A stretch of DNA of 64,000 nt, taken from positions 26,900,201-26,964,200 of the forward strand of contig OX392527.1 of the NCBI GenBank assembly GCA_947623455.1, in the 5' to 3' direction. The notes under the pieces were generated by a model that made no database searches, had not been told where the DNA came from, and was given only the letters and a program-made list of their open reading frames with translations. Made by a program: the position numbers and the translations under genes. Numbering within the stretch: the stretch's first letter is position 1; each line of letters begins with the position of its first letter. The DNA is from Mimachlamys varia. Lineage: Eukaryota > Mollusca > Bivalvia > Pectinida > Pectinidae. This document shows, piece after piece, positions 24,866 to 36,969 of the stretch.

Positions 24866-26392
24866 CACTAACCCAGCACGTTAACACACCACTAGCCTAG
24901 CACGTTAATAGGCCACTAACCTAGCACTATAACAGACCACTAGCCTAGCACGTTAATAGGCCAATAACCTAGCACTATAACATACCACTAGCCTAGCACG
25001 TTAACATACCACTAGCCCAGCACGTTAACAGACCACTAGCCTAGCAGGTTAACAGACCACTAGCCTAGCACGTTAACAGACCACTAGCCTAGCACGTTAA
25101 CATACCACTAGCCTAGCACGTTAACATACCACTAACCAAGCACGTTAACAGACCACTAGCCTAGCACGTTAACATACCACTAACCAAGCACGTTAACATA
25201 CCACTAACCAAGCACGTCAACAGACCACTAGCCTAGCACGTTAACATTCCACTAGCCTAGCACGTTAACATACCACTAACCAAGCACGTTAACATACCAC
25301 TAACCAAGCACGTTAACAGACCACTAGCCTAGCACGTTAACATACCACTAACCAAGCACGTTAACATACCACTAACCAAGCACGTTAACAGACCACTAGC
25401 CTAGCACGTTAACATACCACTAGCCTAGCACGTTAACATACCACTAACCAAGCACGTTAACATACCACTAACCAAGCACGTTAACATACCACTAGCCTAG
25501 CACGTTAACAGATCACTAGCCTAGCACGTTAACAGATCACTAACCAGCACGTTAACAGACCACTAGCCTAGCACGTTAACATACCACTAGCCTAGCATGT
25601 TAACATACCACTAGCCCAGCACGTTAACGTACCACTAGCCTAGCATGTTAACAGACCACTAACCAAGCACGTTAACATACCACTAGCCTAGCACGTTAAC
25701 AGACCCCTAGCCTAGCATGTTAACAGACCACTAACCAAGCACGTTAACGTACTACTAGCCTAGCATGTTAACATACCACTAGCCCAGCACGTTAACGTAC
25801 TACTAGCCTAGCATGTTAACATACCACTAGCCTAGCACGTTAACAGACCCCTAGCCTGGCACGTTAACAGACCCCTAGCCTAGCACGTTACCAGACCACT
25901 AGCCTAGCACGTTAACAGACCACTATCCTAGCACGTTAACATATAACTAGCCCAGCACGTTAACATACCACGAGCCTAGCACGTCAACAGACCACTAGTC
26001 TAGCACGTTAACAGACCACTAGTCTAGCACGTTAACAGACCACTAACCAAGCACGTTAACAGATCCCTAGTCTGGCACGTTAACATACCCCTAGCCTGGC
26101 ACGTTAACAGACCACTAGTCTAGCACGTTAACATACCACTAGCCTAGCACGTTAACAGACCCCTAGCCTGGCACGTTAACAGACTCCTAGCCTGGCACGT
26201 TAACAGACCACTAGCCTAGCACGTTAACAGACCCCTAGCCTAGCACGTTACCAGACCACTAGCCTAGCACGTTACCAGATCACTAGCCTAACACGTTAAC
26301 ATACCACTAGCCTAGCACGTTAACAGACCACTAACCCAGCATGTTAACATACCACTAGCCTAACACGTTAACATACATAAACCACTAGCCTA
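24866..26392. repeat. 24-bp minisatellite, about 63 units, 72-bp higher-order pattern
   Basis: The unit is cagaccactagcctagcacg plus ttaa. Two main variants, cagaccactagcctag and cataccactaaccaag, alternate. In 25140-25470 the order A-B-B recurs, giving a 72-bp higher-order period. Nearly every unit contains the palindrome GTTAAC. It has no protein-like frame of note, although 24 is divisible by three. Confidence 0.95.
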
Positions 26393-27224
26393 CATTTGTT
26401 TGGTGTATGTACCCGCCATTTATTTAAAACTCTTTTTTTAATAATGTGTAAGTAACAATACAGCTCTATATCTAAGGGGGCTTCCTTCAGATACTCTCGA
26501 TACGAAGCTTTACAGCGGTGCACTTAAGAGTGCTAGGAGTATTTTGTTTTATTGATTTTTCTTCAAATTTTCCATAAAACTTTCTCCCCAGTTTTTGTAT
26601 GATATAACATGGACATGAAATGTCTCGCCGATTTTTTTTTTCAAACTGGACTTTGACATGTTATCAAAGAGGCAAACGGCAAAATGAAATCAATATTAAA
26701 CGGGATGTTTATTATGGAGCGCTGATACGATCTCGGCTCTGACGTTTATATTTTGGGCTACACAATTTAATGGAGATTGTCAGTAGTATATTAACCGCTT
26801 TTTCATCTTTCCTATTTAAATATTGAGGATGAGTTTTGTTACAACAAATTGCGAAACAAAGTATGTCTTACGGATGGACGTCAGAACACTATCATGTATA
26901 TTTGATGACTCCCAGATAAATATTCGAAGTCAGTGTCAGACTATGTGAGCGCTTGTTGAACTCGGTGTAAGAGATGACGTTGCTCACTGCTTTCCATTTT
27001 CAATTCACGCAAACGTTTTGATTGATTTGCATCTCCGCTTTGTCTGTTTAACTTTTCAATTTTTTCAGACTTTACATAAACCATTTCGCTTTATGGTTCC
27101 ATCATTGAATTCAGTTGTGATAAAATGTGAGGTGCTAAGGCATTGTCGAGTACGTGTAGGGTATGGATGTGTTTTCCCCATTACTTTGCTAATATTAAAG
27201 AAAGAAAAACAAACCGGATAATAG
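26393..27224. other. Non-coding stretch between two minisatellites
   Basis: No supported feature. The frame at 27018-27221 is short and has no domain. Confidence 0.45.
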
Positions 27225-27583
27225 GGAAGTGTCAACAAAACCAAAACCCGAACATAAACTCGATTAAACTAAGAGCAAACTATAAACATAGGAAATATTT
27301 TCTCGAAGGCCTTTGATAAAGTTCAAGAGATTATTTGTTTTGGAAGAGTAAGGGCCGTCACCGACGACACCTGCCGTGTAAATCTAGTAAGGTCACCTCC
27401 AATCAGACACCACGTCCTTAAAGTGCGAGCTTTGGCATCGTTGTCAATCACAACAAGTAGAAATACTATTGAGCATATTAAGAAACGCCCACCTTTATGT
27501 CACACAGGATGCAGACTATCTTTCAATGAGAGCATGATGACAACATTTGAACTTGCTCATAGTATTTATAAATCTGCATCTCA
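27225..27583 (-). mobile_element. Family A retroelement fragment abutting the 27-bp minisatellite
   Basis: A diverged minus-strand copy of the 3' region (gtgtcaacaaaaccaaaacc ... cgattaaac ... cctgccgtgtaaatcta) and the end of the RT frame. It stops inside the conserved ctgcatctctcgaatcc (here ctgcatctc, 27575-27583), where the 27-bp array starts directly. The plus-strand copy at 11478 meets its array at almost the same element position. Confidence 0.75.
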
Positions 27584-28985
27584 TTAGTGGTAAAAGTCCG
27601 CTTTGTAGTTACAGTGGTCAAAGTCCGTGTAATAGTGGTAAAAGCCCGTGGAAGAGTAACAGTGGTAAAAGTCCGTGTAACAGTAACAATGGTAAAAGTC
27701 CGTGTGATAGTAACAGTGGTAAAAGTCCATGTGATAGTAACAGTGGTCAAAGTCCGTGTAATAGAAACAGTGGTAAAAGTCCGTGTGGTAGTAACATTGG
27801 TAAAGGTCCGTGTAATAGTAACAGTGATAAAAGTCCATGTAATAGTAACAGTGGTAAAAGTCCGTGTAATAGTAACAGTGGTCAAAGTCCGTGTAATAGT
27901 AACAGTGGTAAAAGTCCGTGTAATAGAAACAGTGGTAAAAGTCCGTGTGGTAGTAACAGTGGTAAAGGTCCGTGTAATAGTAACAGTGATAAAAGTCCAT
28001 GTAATAGTAACAGTGGTAAAAGTCCGTGTGATAGTAACAGTGGTCAAAGTCCGTGTGGTAGTAACAGTGGTAAAGGTCCTTGTAATAGTAACAGTGGTAA
28101 AGGTCCGTGTGATAGTAACAGTGGTAAAAGTCCGTGTAATAGTAACAGTGGTAAAAGTCCGTGTAATAGAAACAGTGGTAAAAGTCCATGTAATAGTAAC
28201 AGTGGTAAAAGTCCGTGTAATAGTAACAGTGGTAAAAGTCCGTGTAATAGAAACAGTGGTAAAAGTCCATGTAATAGTAACAGTGGTAAAAGTCCGTGTG
28301 ATAGTAACAATGGTCAAAGTCCGTGTGGTAGTAACAGTGGTAAAGGTCCTTGTAATAGTAACAGTGGTAAAGGTCCGTGTGATAGTAACAGTGGTAAAAG
28401 TCCGTGTAATAGTAACAGTGGTAAAAGTCCGTGTAATAGAAACAGTGGTAAAAGTCCATGTAATAGTAACAGTGGTAAAAGTCCGTGTAATAGTAACAGT
28501 GGTAAAAGTCCGTGTAATAGAAACAGTGGTAAAAGTCCGTGTCATATTGACAGTGGTAAAAGTCCATGTAATAGTAACAGTGATAAAAGTCCATGTAATA
28601 GAAACAGTGGTAAAAGTCCGTGTGGTAGTAACATTGGTAAAGGTCCTTGTAATAGTAACAGTGGTAAAAGTCCGTGTGGTAGTAACAGTGGTAAAAGTCC
28701 ATGTAATAGTAACAGTGATAAAAGTCAATGTTATAGTAACAGTGGTAAAAGTCCGTGTAATAGTAACAGTGGTAAAAGTCCGTGTAATAGTTACAGTGGT
28801 AAAAGTCCGTGTTGTAGCTACAGTGGTAAAAGTCCGTGTGATACAAACAGTGGTAACAGTCCGTGTGATACAAACAGTAATAAACGTCAGTGTGATAGTA
28901 CATGTAACAGTGTTAAAAGTTTGTGTTATAGTTACAGTGGCAAAAGTCCATGTTGTAGTAACAGTGGTAAAAGTCCGATTCACCA
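27584..28985. repeat. 27-bp minisatellite, about 52 units, higher-order periods of 162 and 270 bp
   Basis: The unit is ggtaaaagtccgtgtaatag plus taacagt. Marked variant units recur at fixed spacing: ccgtgtggtagtaac at 27781 and 27943 (162 bp, 6 units), and ccgtgtggta...aaggtcct at 28051 and 28321 (270 bp, 10 units). Because 27 is divisible by three and the unit lacks stops, four frames on both strands stay open for 439-487 codons (for example CNSNSGKSP repeats). The longest frames begin at non-ATG codons, have no signal or flanking domains, and are best read as array artefacts. Confidence 0.95.
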
Positions 28986-29224
28986 TAAAACTTAGACGCC
29001 CGGGACTTTTACCAACGATATAGGTTTGATGGGGAGAGTGTTCGTGTTATTACTGATTTTGTTAGATACGAAACCTCATTTGCAATGATATGTTCGATAT
29101 TACCTCCACATTATATGTAAACAGTGATTGATTCACGCTATTTCGACAAAGCATCTGTAGAGGTAATTTAACGGTAAAATATGAGCCACTCCATAAAAAG
29201 TTCGTGTAGCTACAAATGCATGAT

Positions 29225-29460
29225 GGGTGGTCGGGTGGTGCAGTGGATAGCGCGCTTGCCTTTCACCGGCCGGGGTTCGATTCCCCGATCGGACGTGAAA
29301 AGGTATGGGGTCACCTGCCCGACCACGTGGGTTTTCTCCGGGTACTCCGGTTTCCTCCAACAATAAAGACCCCTCGCGCGCTAACATCCGGGCCAACAAG
29401 AGTGATTAATATAAGTTGGATAATTGTTTCACAATTTTTGTAAAATAAATAAAGTTTATA
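29225..29460 (+). mobile_element. Full-length tRNA-derived SINE
   Basis: The head is a tRNA-like promoter with A-box region GGTGGTGCAGTGGATAGCGC and perfect B-box GGTTCGATTCC (29274-29284). The body contains gtgggttttctccgggtact and ccggtttcctcc, a core that I recognise from SINEs of marine invertebrates. The tail is caatttttgtaaaataaata, followed by aagtttatatta. The head does not fold as a functional tRNA. Truncated copies lie at 4189-4320 and probably 56081-56120. Confidence 0.85.
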
Positions 29461-30588
29461 TTACAAATGCATGATGTTGTAAAATGTATTTTGCGTGCAG
29501 TGTGCCAGGATCAACAAATGACGTCAGGATCCTTCGTGATAGTGACCAAGCTAAAATGTCATAACAAATATAATGTCATTGACTTGGCGACAGTAGTTAC
29601 ACTTAAACAACTTTGACTACTGCCACCTTGTGTATAAACTTGGAGCGCAGACTCCGTCGAAAAGGTGACTTTCACCTAGCTTTTCTTTGCTGGTATTTAT
29701 CGTTCTTTGTAGAACCAATTTTGTATTGGTAAGTTTCCTCTCCATTAAGGAATCTTCATCCATGATTCAAACGTTTTCTTAGTCGTCCTCCTTGCTTCTA
29801 ACTTCGAACACATATATCCACCAACTGCTTCGGGTACAAACATTAGTCAGCCGTTCGGTTAGGCTTTCGGTGTTTTACACAGAATTCCTCCATTATTTGA
29901 GTCCATTTGTTTACAGCAGCAAGCGGCTGGTTTATTGAAGGTTGCTGATTGAGCATACGAACTACCGAGTTATTTCCGGTGTGCTTTTATCTGTAAACAC
30001 GAACTGTTGGGAATAAGTAAAAGGCTCCAATGTGGCTTCTTCTGATGGACGCGATATGCATTACATTGTAAATATACAAGATGACGTAACATATGCTGCA
30101 TCTTTTTAGTAATAGAAAAGACTGATGACCAGACTATGTATGTAACAGAAAGTAAGTGACTTGATTACTGAAGCGCTTTAATAATATTTTAAAGCAAACA
30201 AATAAGAAAAACATTTTACTTTTTTTATCTAAGCGTTGCTATGGTGGTATTTGATGTGGAATTACTGGTCAACTCAAAAACTCAGATTGGTCTGAAATGG
30301 GGTATGACGTATGTTTCACCTCTTTGCGATAATTTTAGCAAGCTTAATGAATAATCCTGCAAGGAAAACGGTGTGTGGATATCATCCACAAGAAGAGCAA
30401 TCTTTTGAGAACACATGGAGTGTACGACAAACCAAACATTCGATCCTGACACTGAGACGGTCACAACAGAAAAAATGTCGTAGAGGAAATAATGTGTAAA
30501 CAATACTTCGGTTTCGTCATGACACATTTCATTAGGAGTATGCAAGGGTAAGTAGTGCTAAAAGAAAATACTACTAACATAACATTTT
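29461..30588. other. Non-coding stretch, nothing recognised
   Basis: No exon or repeat that I can support. A TATA-like tataaac at about 29632 has no convincing downstream first exon. Opposed frames at 30282-30545 and 30311-30499 lack domains. Confidence 0.45.
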
Positions 30589-31860
30589 AGATCGTGTCCG
30601 TGTATTGGAGCTTTTTTCGAGATGGCACAATGGATCATATTCGTGCATTGAAACTTTGTTCGAGTCGGCACCTTGTATTATAAACGTGTTGTAGTAAAAA
30701 AACATCAGAGAATACCAAAGCGTCAACAAAACCATAATACTTACAACAAAGGAAAGATTTACATGGAAACCCTTGTAAAGGTACACGAGAATGAAACTAG
30801 AAGGAAACTTTGTCCGATACAGTACATTTCATAAATTGTATAAGATGTAATGAATCGTTGTCCGAGACTTAAATTGGATCATGTCCGTGTGATAAAACTT
30901 TGTTCGAAATGACATATTGGATTAAGTCTTTATTTGAGGGGTTACCCCTTTGGATCATGTTTGAGCATTGTCACATTTTCGTGCAACGACCTTTATCCGA
31001 GACGGTACATTGTATGATGTCATTGTTATAGAACTTTGTCCGAGACGGTATATTGTATGATGTCCTTGTTATAGAACTTTGTCCGAGACGGTACATTGTA
31101 TGATGTCCGTGTTATAGAACTTTATCCGAGACGGTACATTGTATGATGTCCTTATTATAGAACTTTATCCGAGACGGTACATTGTATGATGTCATTGTTA
31201 TAGAACTTTATCCGAGACGGTACTTTGTATGATGTCCATGTTATAGAACTTTATCCGAGACAGTACATTGTATGATGTCCTTGTTATAGAACTTTATCCG
31301 AGATGGTACATTGTATTATGTCCTTGTTATAGAACTTTATCCGAGACGGTACATTGTATGATGTCCTTGTTATAGAACTTTGTTCGAGACGGTACATTGT
31401 ATTATGTCCTTATTAAAGAACTTTGTTCGAGACGGTACATTGTATGATGTCCTTATTATAGAACTTTGTTCGAGACGGTACATTGTATTATATCCTTAAT
31501 TTATAACTTTATCCGAGACGATACTTTGTATTATGTCCATGTTTTAGAATTTTGTCCGAGACGGTACATTTGATCATGTCCTTGAATGAAGTTTTGTCCG
31601 AGTTCGCACACTGGATTTCGTCCTTTTTGATAACCATGTTCGCGTAATGAACAAGGTCTGAAACAGCACATTGGCAAACGTCCTTGTAATGAAATTTTGT
31701 CCGAGTTCGACAACTTGATTCCCTCCTTAAAATAGAACAATATTCGAGGCGGCACATTGGATCATGCCCATCTTATAGAACTTTGTCCGAGTTCGCGACT
31801 TGATTTGGTCCTTGTTATAGAACATTATCGTAGACGACATATTGGATTTCTTTTCTTAAG
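30589..31860. repeat. 43-bp minisatellite with decayed edges, interrupted by a family A fragment
   Basis: The core at about 30985-31560 is roughly 13 copies of gtacattgtatgatgtcctt plus gttatagaactttatccgag. Units are progressively diverged at both ends (30589-30710, 30801-30985 and 31560-31860, still with actttgtccgag and ttggatcatgtcc). The pattern of clean centre and decayed margins fits unequal exchange acting mainly in the middle. Confidence 0.9.
30716..30800 (-). mobile_element. Short family A 3' fragment inside the 43-bp minisatellite
   Basis: The terminus cagagaataccaaagcgtca (from 30716) and gatttacatggaaacccttg match the family A 3' end, with an internal deletion after ccataata. 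Diverged 43-bp repeat units lie on both sides, so the fragment sits within the array. Confidence 0.8.
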
Positions 31861-32678
31861 TTGGTACTTTTGGTATCATACATATCTTTGAAAAAGAATT
31901 TGGTTATAAAGTATCATATTTAGAATTGAAATATGGTTCAGATGTTACGATGATACAGTATGTCCTTATCAAATATCATAATTGAAACAGGGTCATAGTG
32001 ATCTAATACTTGTGTGTAAATATACAAAGGATAGATAAAATTTATTTCTCCTGGTCATCTGAGTCCAAAGGTGCCAAGTATTGATTATGTAATGAATAGA
32101 AAGAAGCTTTAGGCTATTGTATTCTCGTTATCTCGTACACAAGGTTACTCTCAATGTCATGACACAGGAGAGTCCTAACAAGCTTGCTCCAAATACCTCC
32201 AGGTCATCGTTATATTGCTTATCAGAACAAATCGGATTTGAAGAGAACGGCCTATGGACAACCACCGTAAGAATCAGAAAAAATTACCAATTATCTGAAA
32301 TGAGGTGACGCGTCCTCATTTTTCCTCCATACTAAAACAAATGCATCTACATTCATGAATATCCACAGAAAACCAATAAAAAGTCTTACATCTGCAAACT
32401 ACGATAGATCTTAGTACATTTTAGCTACTGATTTGTTTGATTTTTTCACAAAACATTTTAAAATTAGTTCATTAGAAACATTATTAATGACCAATCACCG
32501 AAATAGTATATTTACTAGACACAATAACTGAGGTTTAATAATCATCATGTAAAGTGTTTATATATGTCTGTCTTAGTTTAAGCTCTTTCTGTAAGTTCTA
32601 TTGCTTGGTTTGTTTGATGCGACTCTGAATCAAGTTGCTCGTATCTAGTCAGGTTATCCACTGGGTATGCTGTGACTG
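31861..32678. other. Non-coding stretch, nothing recognised
   Basis: AT-rich, no supported feature. The frame at 32117-32308 has no domain or splice support. Confidence 0.45.
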
Positions 32679-32869
32679 CCAACCTCCCCATTATTAAAGG
32701 ATAAACTTGAATATATTGTTTATGTTATTGGGGTATAACACAAAAACGGAATGTCCTCTAAATAAACCGCCAAGCGGTTTGTGATAAGAGTACACTCCGG
32801 TTTTTTGTGTTATAACCCCATAACATAAACAATATATTCAAGTTTATCCTTTAATAATGGGGAGGTTAG
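32679..32869. mobile_element. 190-bp near-perfect hairpin (foldback element)
   Basis: The left arm from 32679 (gccaacctccccattattaa ... ggggtataacacaaaaa) is repeated inverted on the right arm ending at 32869 (ttttttgtgttataacccca ... ttaataatggggaggttagc), about 70 bp per arm. A small inner palindrome, AAACCGC-caa-GCGGTTT, lies at 32765-32781. There is no coding capacity and no clear target duplication. It is a MITE-like or foldback element. Confidence 0.9.
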
Positions 32870-33479
32870 CAATTAACTTTATTAGTGGACTATTTTCTCT
32901 TACAAATCATTACGCTGCTGCATCAGGCAATCAAAGGCGACGTTATAAACGGCGACGTCATGATTTACATAATGGGCTTATAACATATACATGTATTTTT
33001 AAGCCAATGGAAATGCTTGCTTCAAACAAGATTGAATTATTACCCGGTTCCAAAAATATGTAAATGGTATTCTGGACTCGTTTATTCTTTATCTGTCCGT
33101 GGTGACAGGTTTTTGTTACACATATGTAGTTTCCCACTGCTATCTTATCTACAGCGGGGTTAGACATTGTTGGTGTTTGGTACAGAAACTATCACTATAC
33201 TCCTTTTATATTTTGAAAATCGATACTCGTAGAATTAAATTGTCATGTTTTGTTGTTGTTGTTTCTGGTTTTGTATGCCCCGCCATGAAAGGGGGGGGGG
33301 ACATATATAGCGTTACCCATGTCCGTCACGCCCCGTCGCGTTCCGTCGCGTCGCGTCCCATCCCATGGCAATGAAACCAGCTTAATTTATAAATAACTAC
33401 TGTTGTGATTGTCATTAAACTTCGCATATATATTAAGCCTTATGTCGTGTTGTGCACCTTGCTCTTTTTTCCGGATCAA
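32870..33479. other. Non-coding stretch with G10 run
   Basis: Contains a run of ten G (33291-33300), then a CpG-rich cgtcgcgttccgtcgcgtcg tract, then the repeat tail aaaccagcttaatttataaa (33374) shared with 6070-6095. No gene is supported. Confidence 0.45.
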
Positions 33480-33830
33480 GCATCAAAGATGGCCGCCACG
33501 GCCTCTGATTGGCTAAAAACATATCCTGTAATAAATTCTTTTAATTTACAATTTATAATGAAACTTAGTGGGAGGGATGACAACGTGACGGCACTCATTA
33601 TAAACAAAAAGAATGGCATTACGATTCAAGATGGCTGCCAAATAAAGGCTTCTGATTGGTCGAAATTTAAATATTGTGCGATTGAAATGAAATTGGAATG
33701 TTCATGTAATCTGCCAATACGAAAGCAATGCCAGTATCCATTTTGTGAAAATTAAAATAAGAGACACTTCATGGCCTCTGATTGGTCGAAATCCAAATAT
33801 TGTCCAAGTTCCAGAAAATTTTGCAGAACT
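33480..33830. repeat. Three diverged copies of a CCTCTGATTGG-containing repeat
   Basis: The motif gcctctgattggcta (33502), gcttctgattggtcgaaatt (33647) and gcctctgattggtcgaaatc (33774) recurs at about 130-145 bp spacing, each preceded by a gatggc-type sequence. A related inverted copy lies at 36970-37055 (ccgaccaatcaaaggccag). The 33405-33755 plus frame (116 codons) runs through these copies and is probably not a gene. Confidence 0.65.
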
Positions 33831-35269
33831 GTTTTCATATGTTTCTTTTTTTTTTGTTCAGTTTAATTTTCGATTATATACTATGATTTGCTGGGACGAG
33901 CACTTTCTTGTAATATGTGTCAACACGAAGGAAGGGCCTTGATCGGCTTTCCGTTATCATGTGCAGACACATTTTATACACCTGTAAATATAAATGCGGT
34001 CGTGATCAGTGCATGCATTGTACGTTTTCAATTCAAACGCCCAACATTGCCACTAAACACGTTTTAACGCCGCCACAGGTCAAACTACGTGCAGAGGCAT
34101 CCCCTTGTTGTAAAATTAATCTTTTTGGGGAAATATGATTTTCGATGCACATGCAGTTTTGATCCACACTCCAACGATACCTGATTTAAAGCTGTATTTT
34201 CCGTTTACCTTATTACTTTAAACTATAAAAGTATTAACCCATAATTTTGCAAAAGTCTTAGTACAAATATACATTACCAAACATGCGGGTTATTGAATTG
34301 GAGTAAAAGATCATACATCGTTTTATAATAATTACACACTAAGTTCAGTCTTATGTGGTTTCCATTTTGCTTTTTAATGGCTTGTGTGCTGGTTTTACCT
34401 GCCCAAAAATGACTTCTGGTTTGACATTTTATGTCTACGAAGAATTTTTCGCGCTAAGGTAAAGGACAACTCACAATTCATGTTCCCGGAAGTCGAGATT
34501 ATTGCATCCAATAAAAATGCACTAGCATGGAATTTGTAGAAATTATGTGGTCACATGGAGACAATGATAAAATTACGTGTAATAGGATAAGTGGTAAAAC
34601 TAATATTCGTCGTTAAATATACATAAAATATCCATAGTGAATATGCATAATTTCATCCACTACACACAGAACACATCTCCAACACACACACATACATACA
34701 CACGCTTAGGGATATATTAGCAAGGTGGTGTAGGACAAGTAGTTAGTGCCCGATAAGGCAGTTTCTGCGAATGCCTCAGAATTTCACATGATATAACTGT
34801 ATGTATTAATTGTATTGATTGTATAAGAATTGTATATCTATGTACTTTAAAGCGCTTTAGAGTGGCTTATGTTAGCTAGATACGGCGTTATATCAAATGT
34901 TATATATGATAATATAATAATAATTGGTACAATATCCATAGCACTCGTCTGGTTTTACATTACATCCACTGCAATATTAAGCTAACCCTACAATATAGAC
35001 TTCCGGGCTCTACATGGTAATCTTTGGTAAGTTCTCCTGAAAGTGTAAAATATTTGATAATCAATTATTGTAACAACCTTAAGGATATGTGGCCATCGAT
35101 GTAGTACACTTGTAGAACTTGAACTGGGTCTTACAACAAGGCTAGTTGTGTCGAGTTTCGGACTGCCATCAACATGACTAAAATCTTGTCGAGAACACGC
35201 TGCATCCTCTTCGGTTCTTCTCTATACAATTCACTTCGAATCTACACGTAATTCTCTTCAAAATAGATT
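33831..35269. other. Non-coding stretch, possible retroposon tail
   Basis: Near 34850 the sequence ttaaagcgctttagagtggc followed by tacggcgttatat resembles the shared 3' tails of some animal LINEs and SINEs; this is tentative. Otherwise nothing recognised. Confidence 0.35.
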
Positions 35270-35420
35270 AGAGAATACCGAAGGGTTCACAAAATCATAA
35301 TCCGAACTCAAAATCGATTAAACAAGGGGCAAAATATGAACAAAGGAAATGTTTACATGGAGACCCTTGCAAAAGTGCAAGGAAATAAGACCAGGTGTTC
35401 CGGAAGAGTAAGCGTCTTTT
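35270..35420 (-). mobile_element. Family A 3' terminal fragment
   Basis: The terminus agagaataccgaagggttca, then cataatccgaactcaaaatc, through ccggaagagtaagcgtcttt. It is truncated at the same place as the 10746-10902 copy (directly after agcgtctt), then joins gttcagttcagttcag. Confidence 0.8.
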
Positions 35421-35970
35421 GAGTTCAGTTCAGTTCAGATTTTGATTAACAGGTAGATAACAACTGCTAGAAACATAAGATACGATCAAAATTTCTGCTT
35501 TTCTGTAAAATAAAATGGAAGGCGATATGTATGGAGAGATTTAACGCAAAAAAAGGAACATGTTATATTTAAATACGAAACAACCAAAGTTGGTGGTGTC
35601 TTCGACATATGTTCTGTCCAGTTTGCCCGAGATACGCACTTGTAACATATGCTATCTACAGCTGCAGACTATGATCATACAGAAAATAACATTTCGATTC
35701 TTGGCTAAGTAATTTCTACAGTACACCCTGTAATGATATCTTCCCGCTATACCATGACCACAATTGGTTGAAGGGTGACTCGTCTGAAGCTGATTTGTTA
35801 GCATGGTCGTGACATACGACTTTACGGAAATTAAGTTCCTAGTTGATGTCCTTTCTAGAATGTGATGTACAAACACAGACCTCAATATTTCCTTTTAATC
35901 ACGGTCTTGTTAAAACAACCATACAGAGTTCGTCTATCTTTCTTAATCATGAATGTTTATTGCATTGCAG

Positions 35971-36176
35971 ATATGTCAAAACAGGACATCGCACAGGAAA
36001 ATGAAAGTCTTCGGACGCAGGTAAAGGATATGCGGAGAGAATGTTCAGTGATCCGTGACATCATCAACCAACTTGATCAGAACTACGAGTCTTCGAAACA
36101 CTTCTCGCTGATACAACGGTACAGGGTAATGAAACTGATGATAAAGACTGTAATCCATGACCGGCTTGCTCAGTGA
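35971..36176 (+). CDS. Terminal exon encoding a charged coiled-coil segment (paralogous to 24102-24428)
   Basis: The acceptor tttattgcattgcag (ends 35970) is followed by two bases and then ATGTCAAAACAGGAC in frame, phase 1 like the 24102 exon. The 68 codons end at TGA 36174-36176. The peptide has heptad-like Glu/Arg/Leu/Ile spacing (ENESLRTQVKDMRRE) and the block YESSKHFSLIQRYRVMKLMI, with about a third of residues identical to the earlier exon. An AATAAA lies at 36635-36640. The ATG could alternatively be a start codon. Family and function are not recognised. Confidence 0.6.
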
Positions 36177-36969
36177 CTAAGTGGATTTGACGAATCCCGA
36201 GAACTCCCGATCAAGGATATACATGTACATCAGAAGTACAGCCATTGCTGTACGGTGTTCCTCTAGTTTTTTGTAGGAGACAACTTTTCAGAAAGAGTAG
36301 TGGTCATTTGTTCTAGAGGATCACCGAACTGTTATGTATAAAAGATATTGTTTTACAATTAATTAACGACCACTGCTCGTTGATGATTGAAAACACAATA
36401 TCTTTATTTCAGGAGACTGAAAAAATACAGACGAATATAGGAGTTGGATCTCCTGTAAAGGACCTGTTCTTATTACATCCACAATTACACAAGGGCCATC
36501 AAAATTATTTGATATTTCCATTTAGAAATATGTCTTTAACTGAAATGTATTTGATATTATATATTAAATATTGTTTCGGTACATTATATGTACATCGCTT
36601 TTTTTACAATGGTGCATACAAGTAAGTGGTTTCAAATAAAATGCTGTGGATGCATTTAAACGCTTCAACGTACTCAGGGAATACAATGTTAATCTAACAA
36701 ACCGTTGTGATATGCGACACTTGTCAAATAACGCTGAAAGTGTTCAACGCATGTCAAATGTAACAAATAAAAAATAATTACTCTAGAGCGCTTCACAACA
36801 TGTGCATAATAATTTTACTTCTAATGCACAAATAAAGAAAGTATTACAATCAACGTAAACAAAGAAGGTACATATAAAAACACAAATAAACAAGTACTAA
36901 TTGTAATGGTGACTATTACAGAAGTCCCCCAAACCCCCGCAGTTCGGTCCGCGCAGTGCTGAAATACAT
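36177..36969. other. Putative 3' UTR and non-coding stretch
   Basis: Follows the stop of the coiled-coil exon. AATAAA at 36635-36640 could serve as a poly(A) signal. No other supported feature. Confidence 0.35.

Noticed and set aside
24866..26392. CRISPR-like or centromeric satellite
   Set aside because: The 24-bp units have no spacers; the array is only 1.5 kb and far too short and variable for a centromeric satellite claim.
27523..28995. Four overlapping 439-487-codon frames as genes (Cys- or Thr-rich repeat proteins)
   Set aside because: All follow from a stop-free 27-bp unit; the longest start at non-ATG codons and none has a signal peptide or unique domain.
29225..29290. Functional tRNA gene
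   Set aside because: A and B boxes are present but the cloverleaf does not fold, and the sequence continues into a SINE body and tail.
33405..33755. 116-codon gene
   Set aside because: The frame runs through three copies of a dispersed repeat and has no domain.
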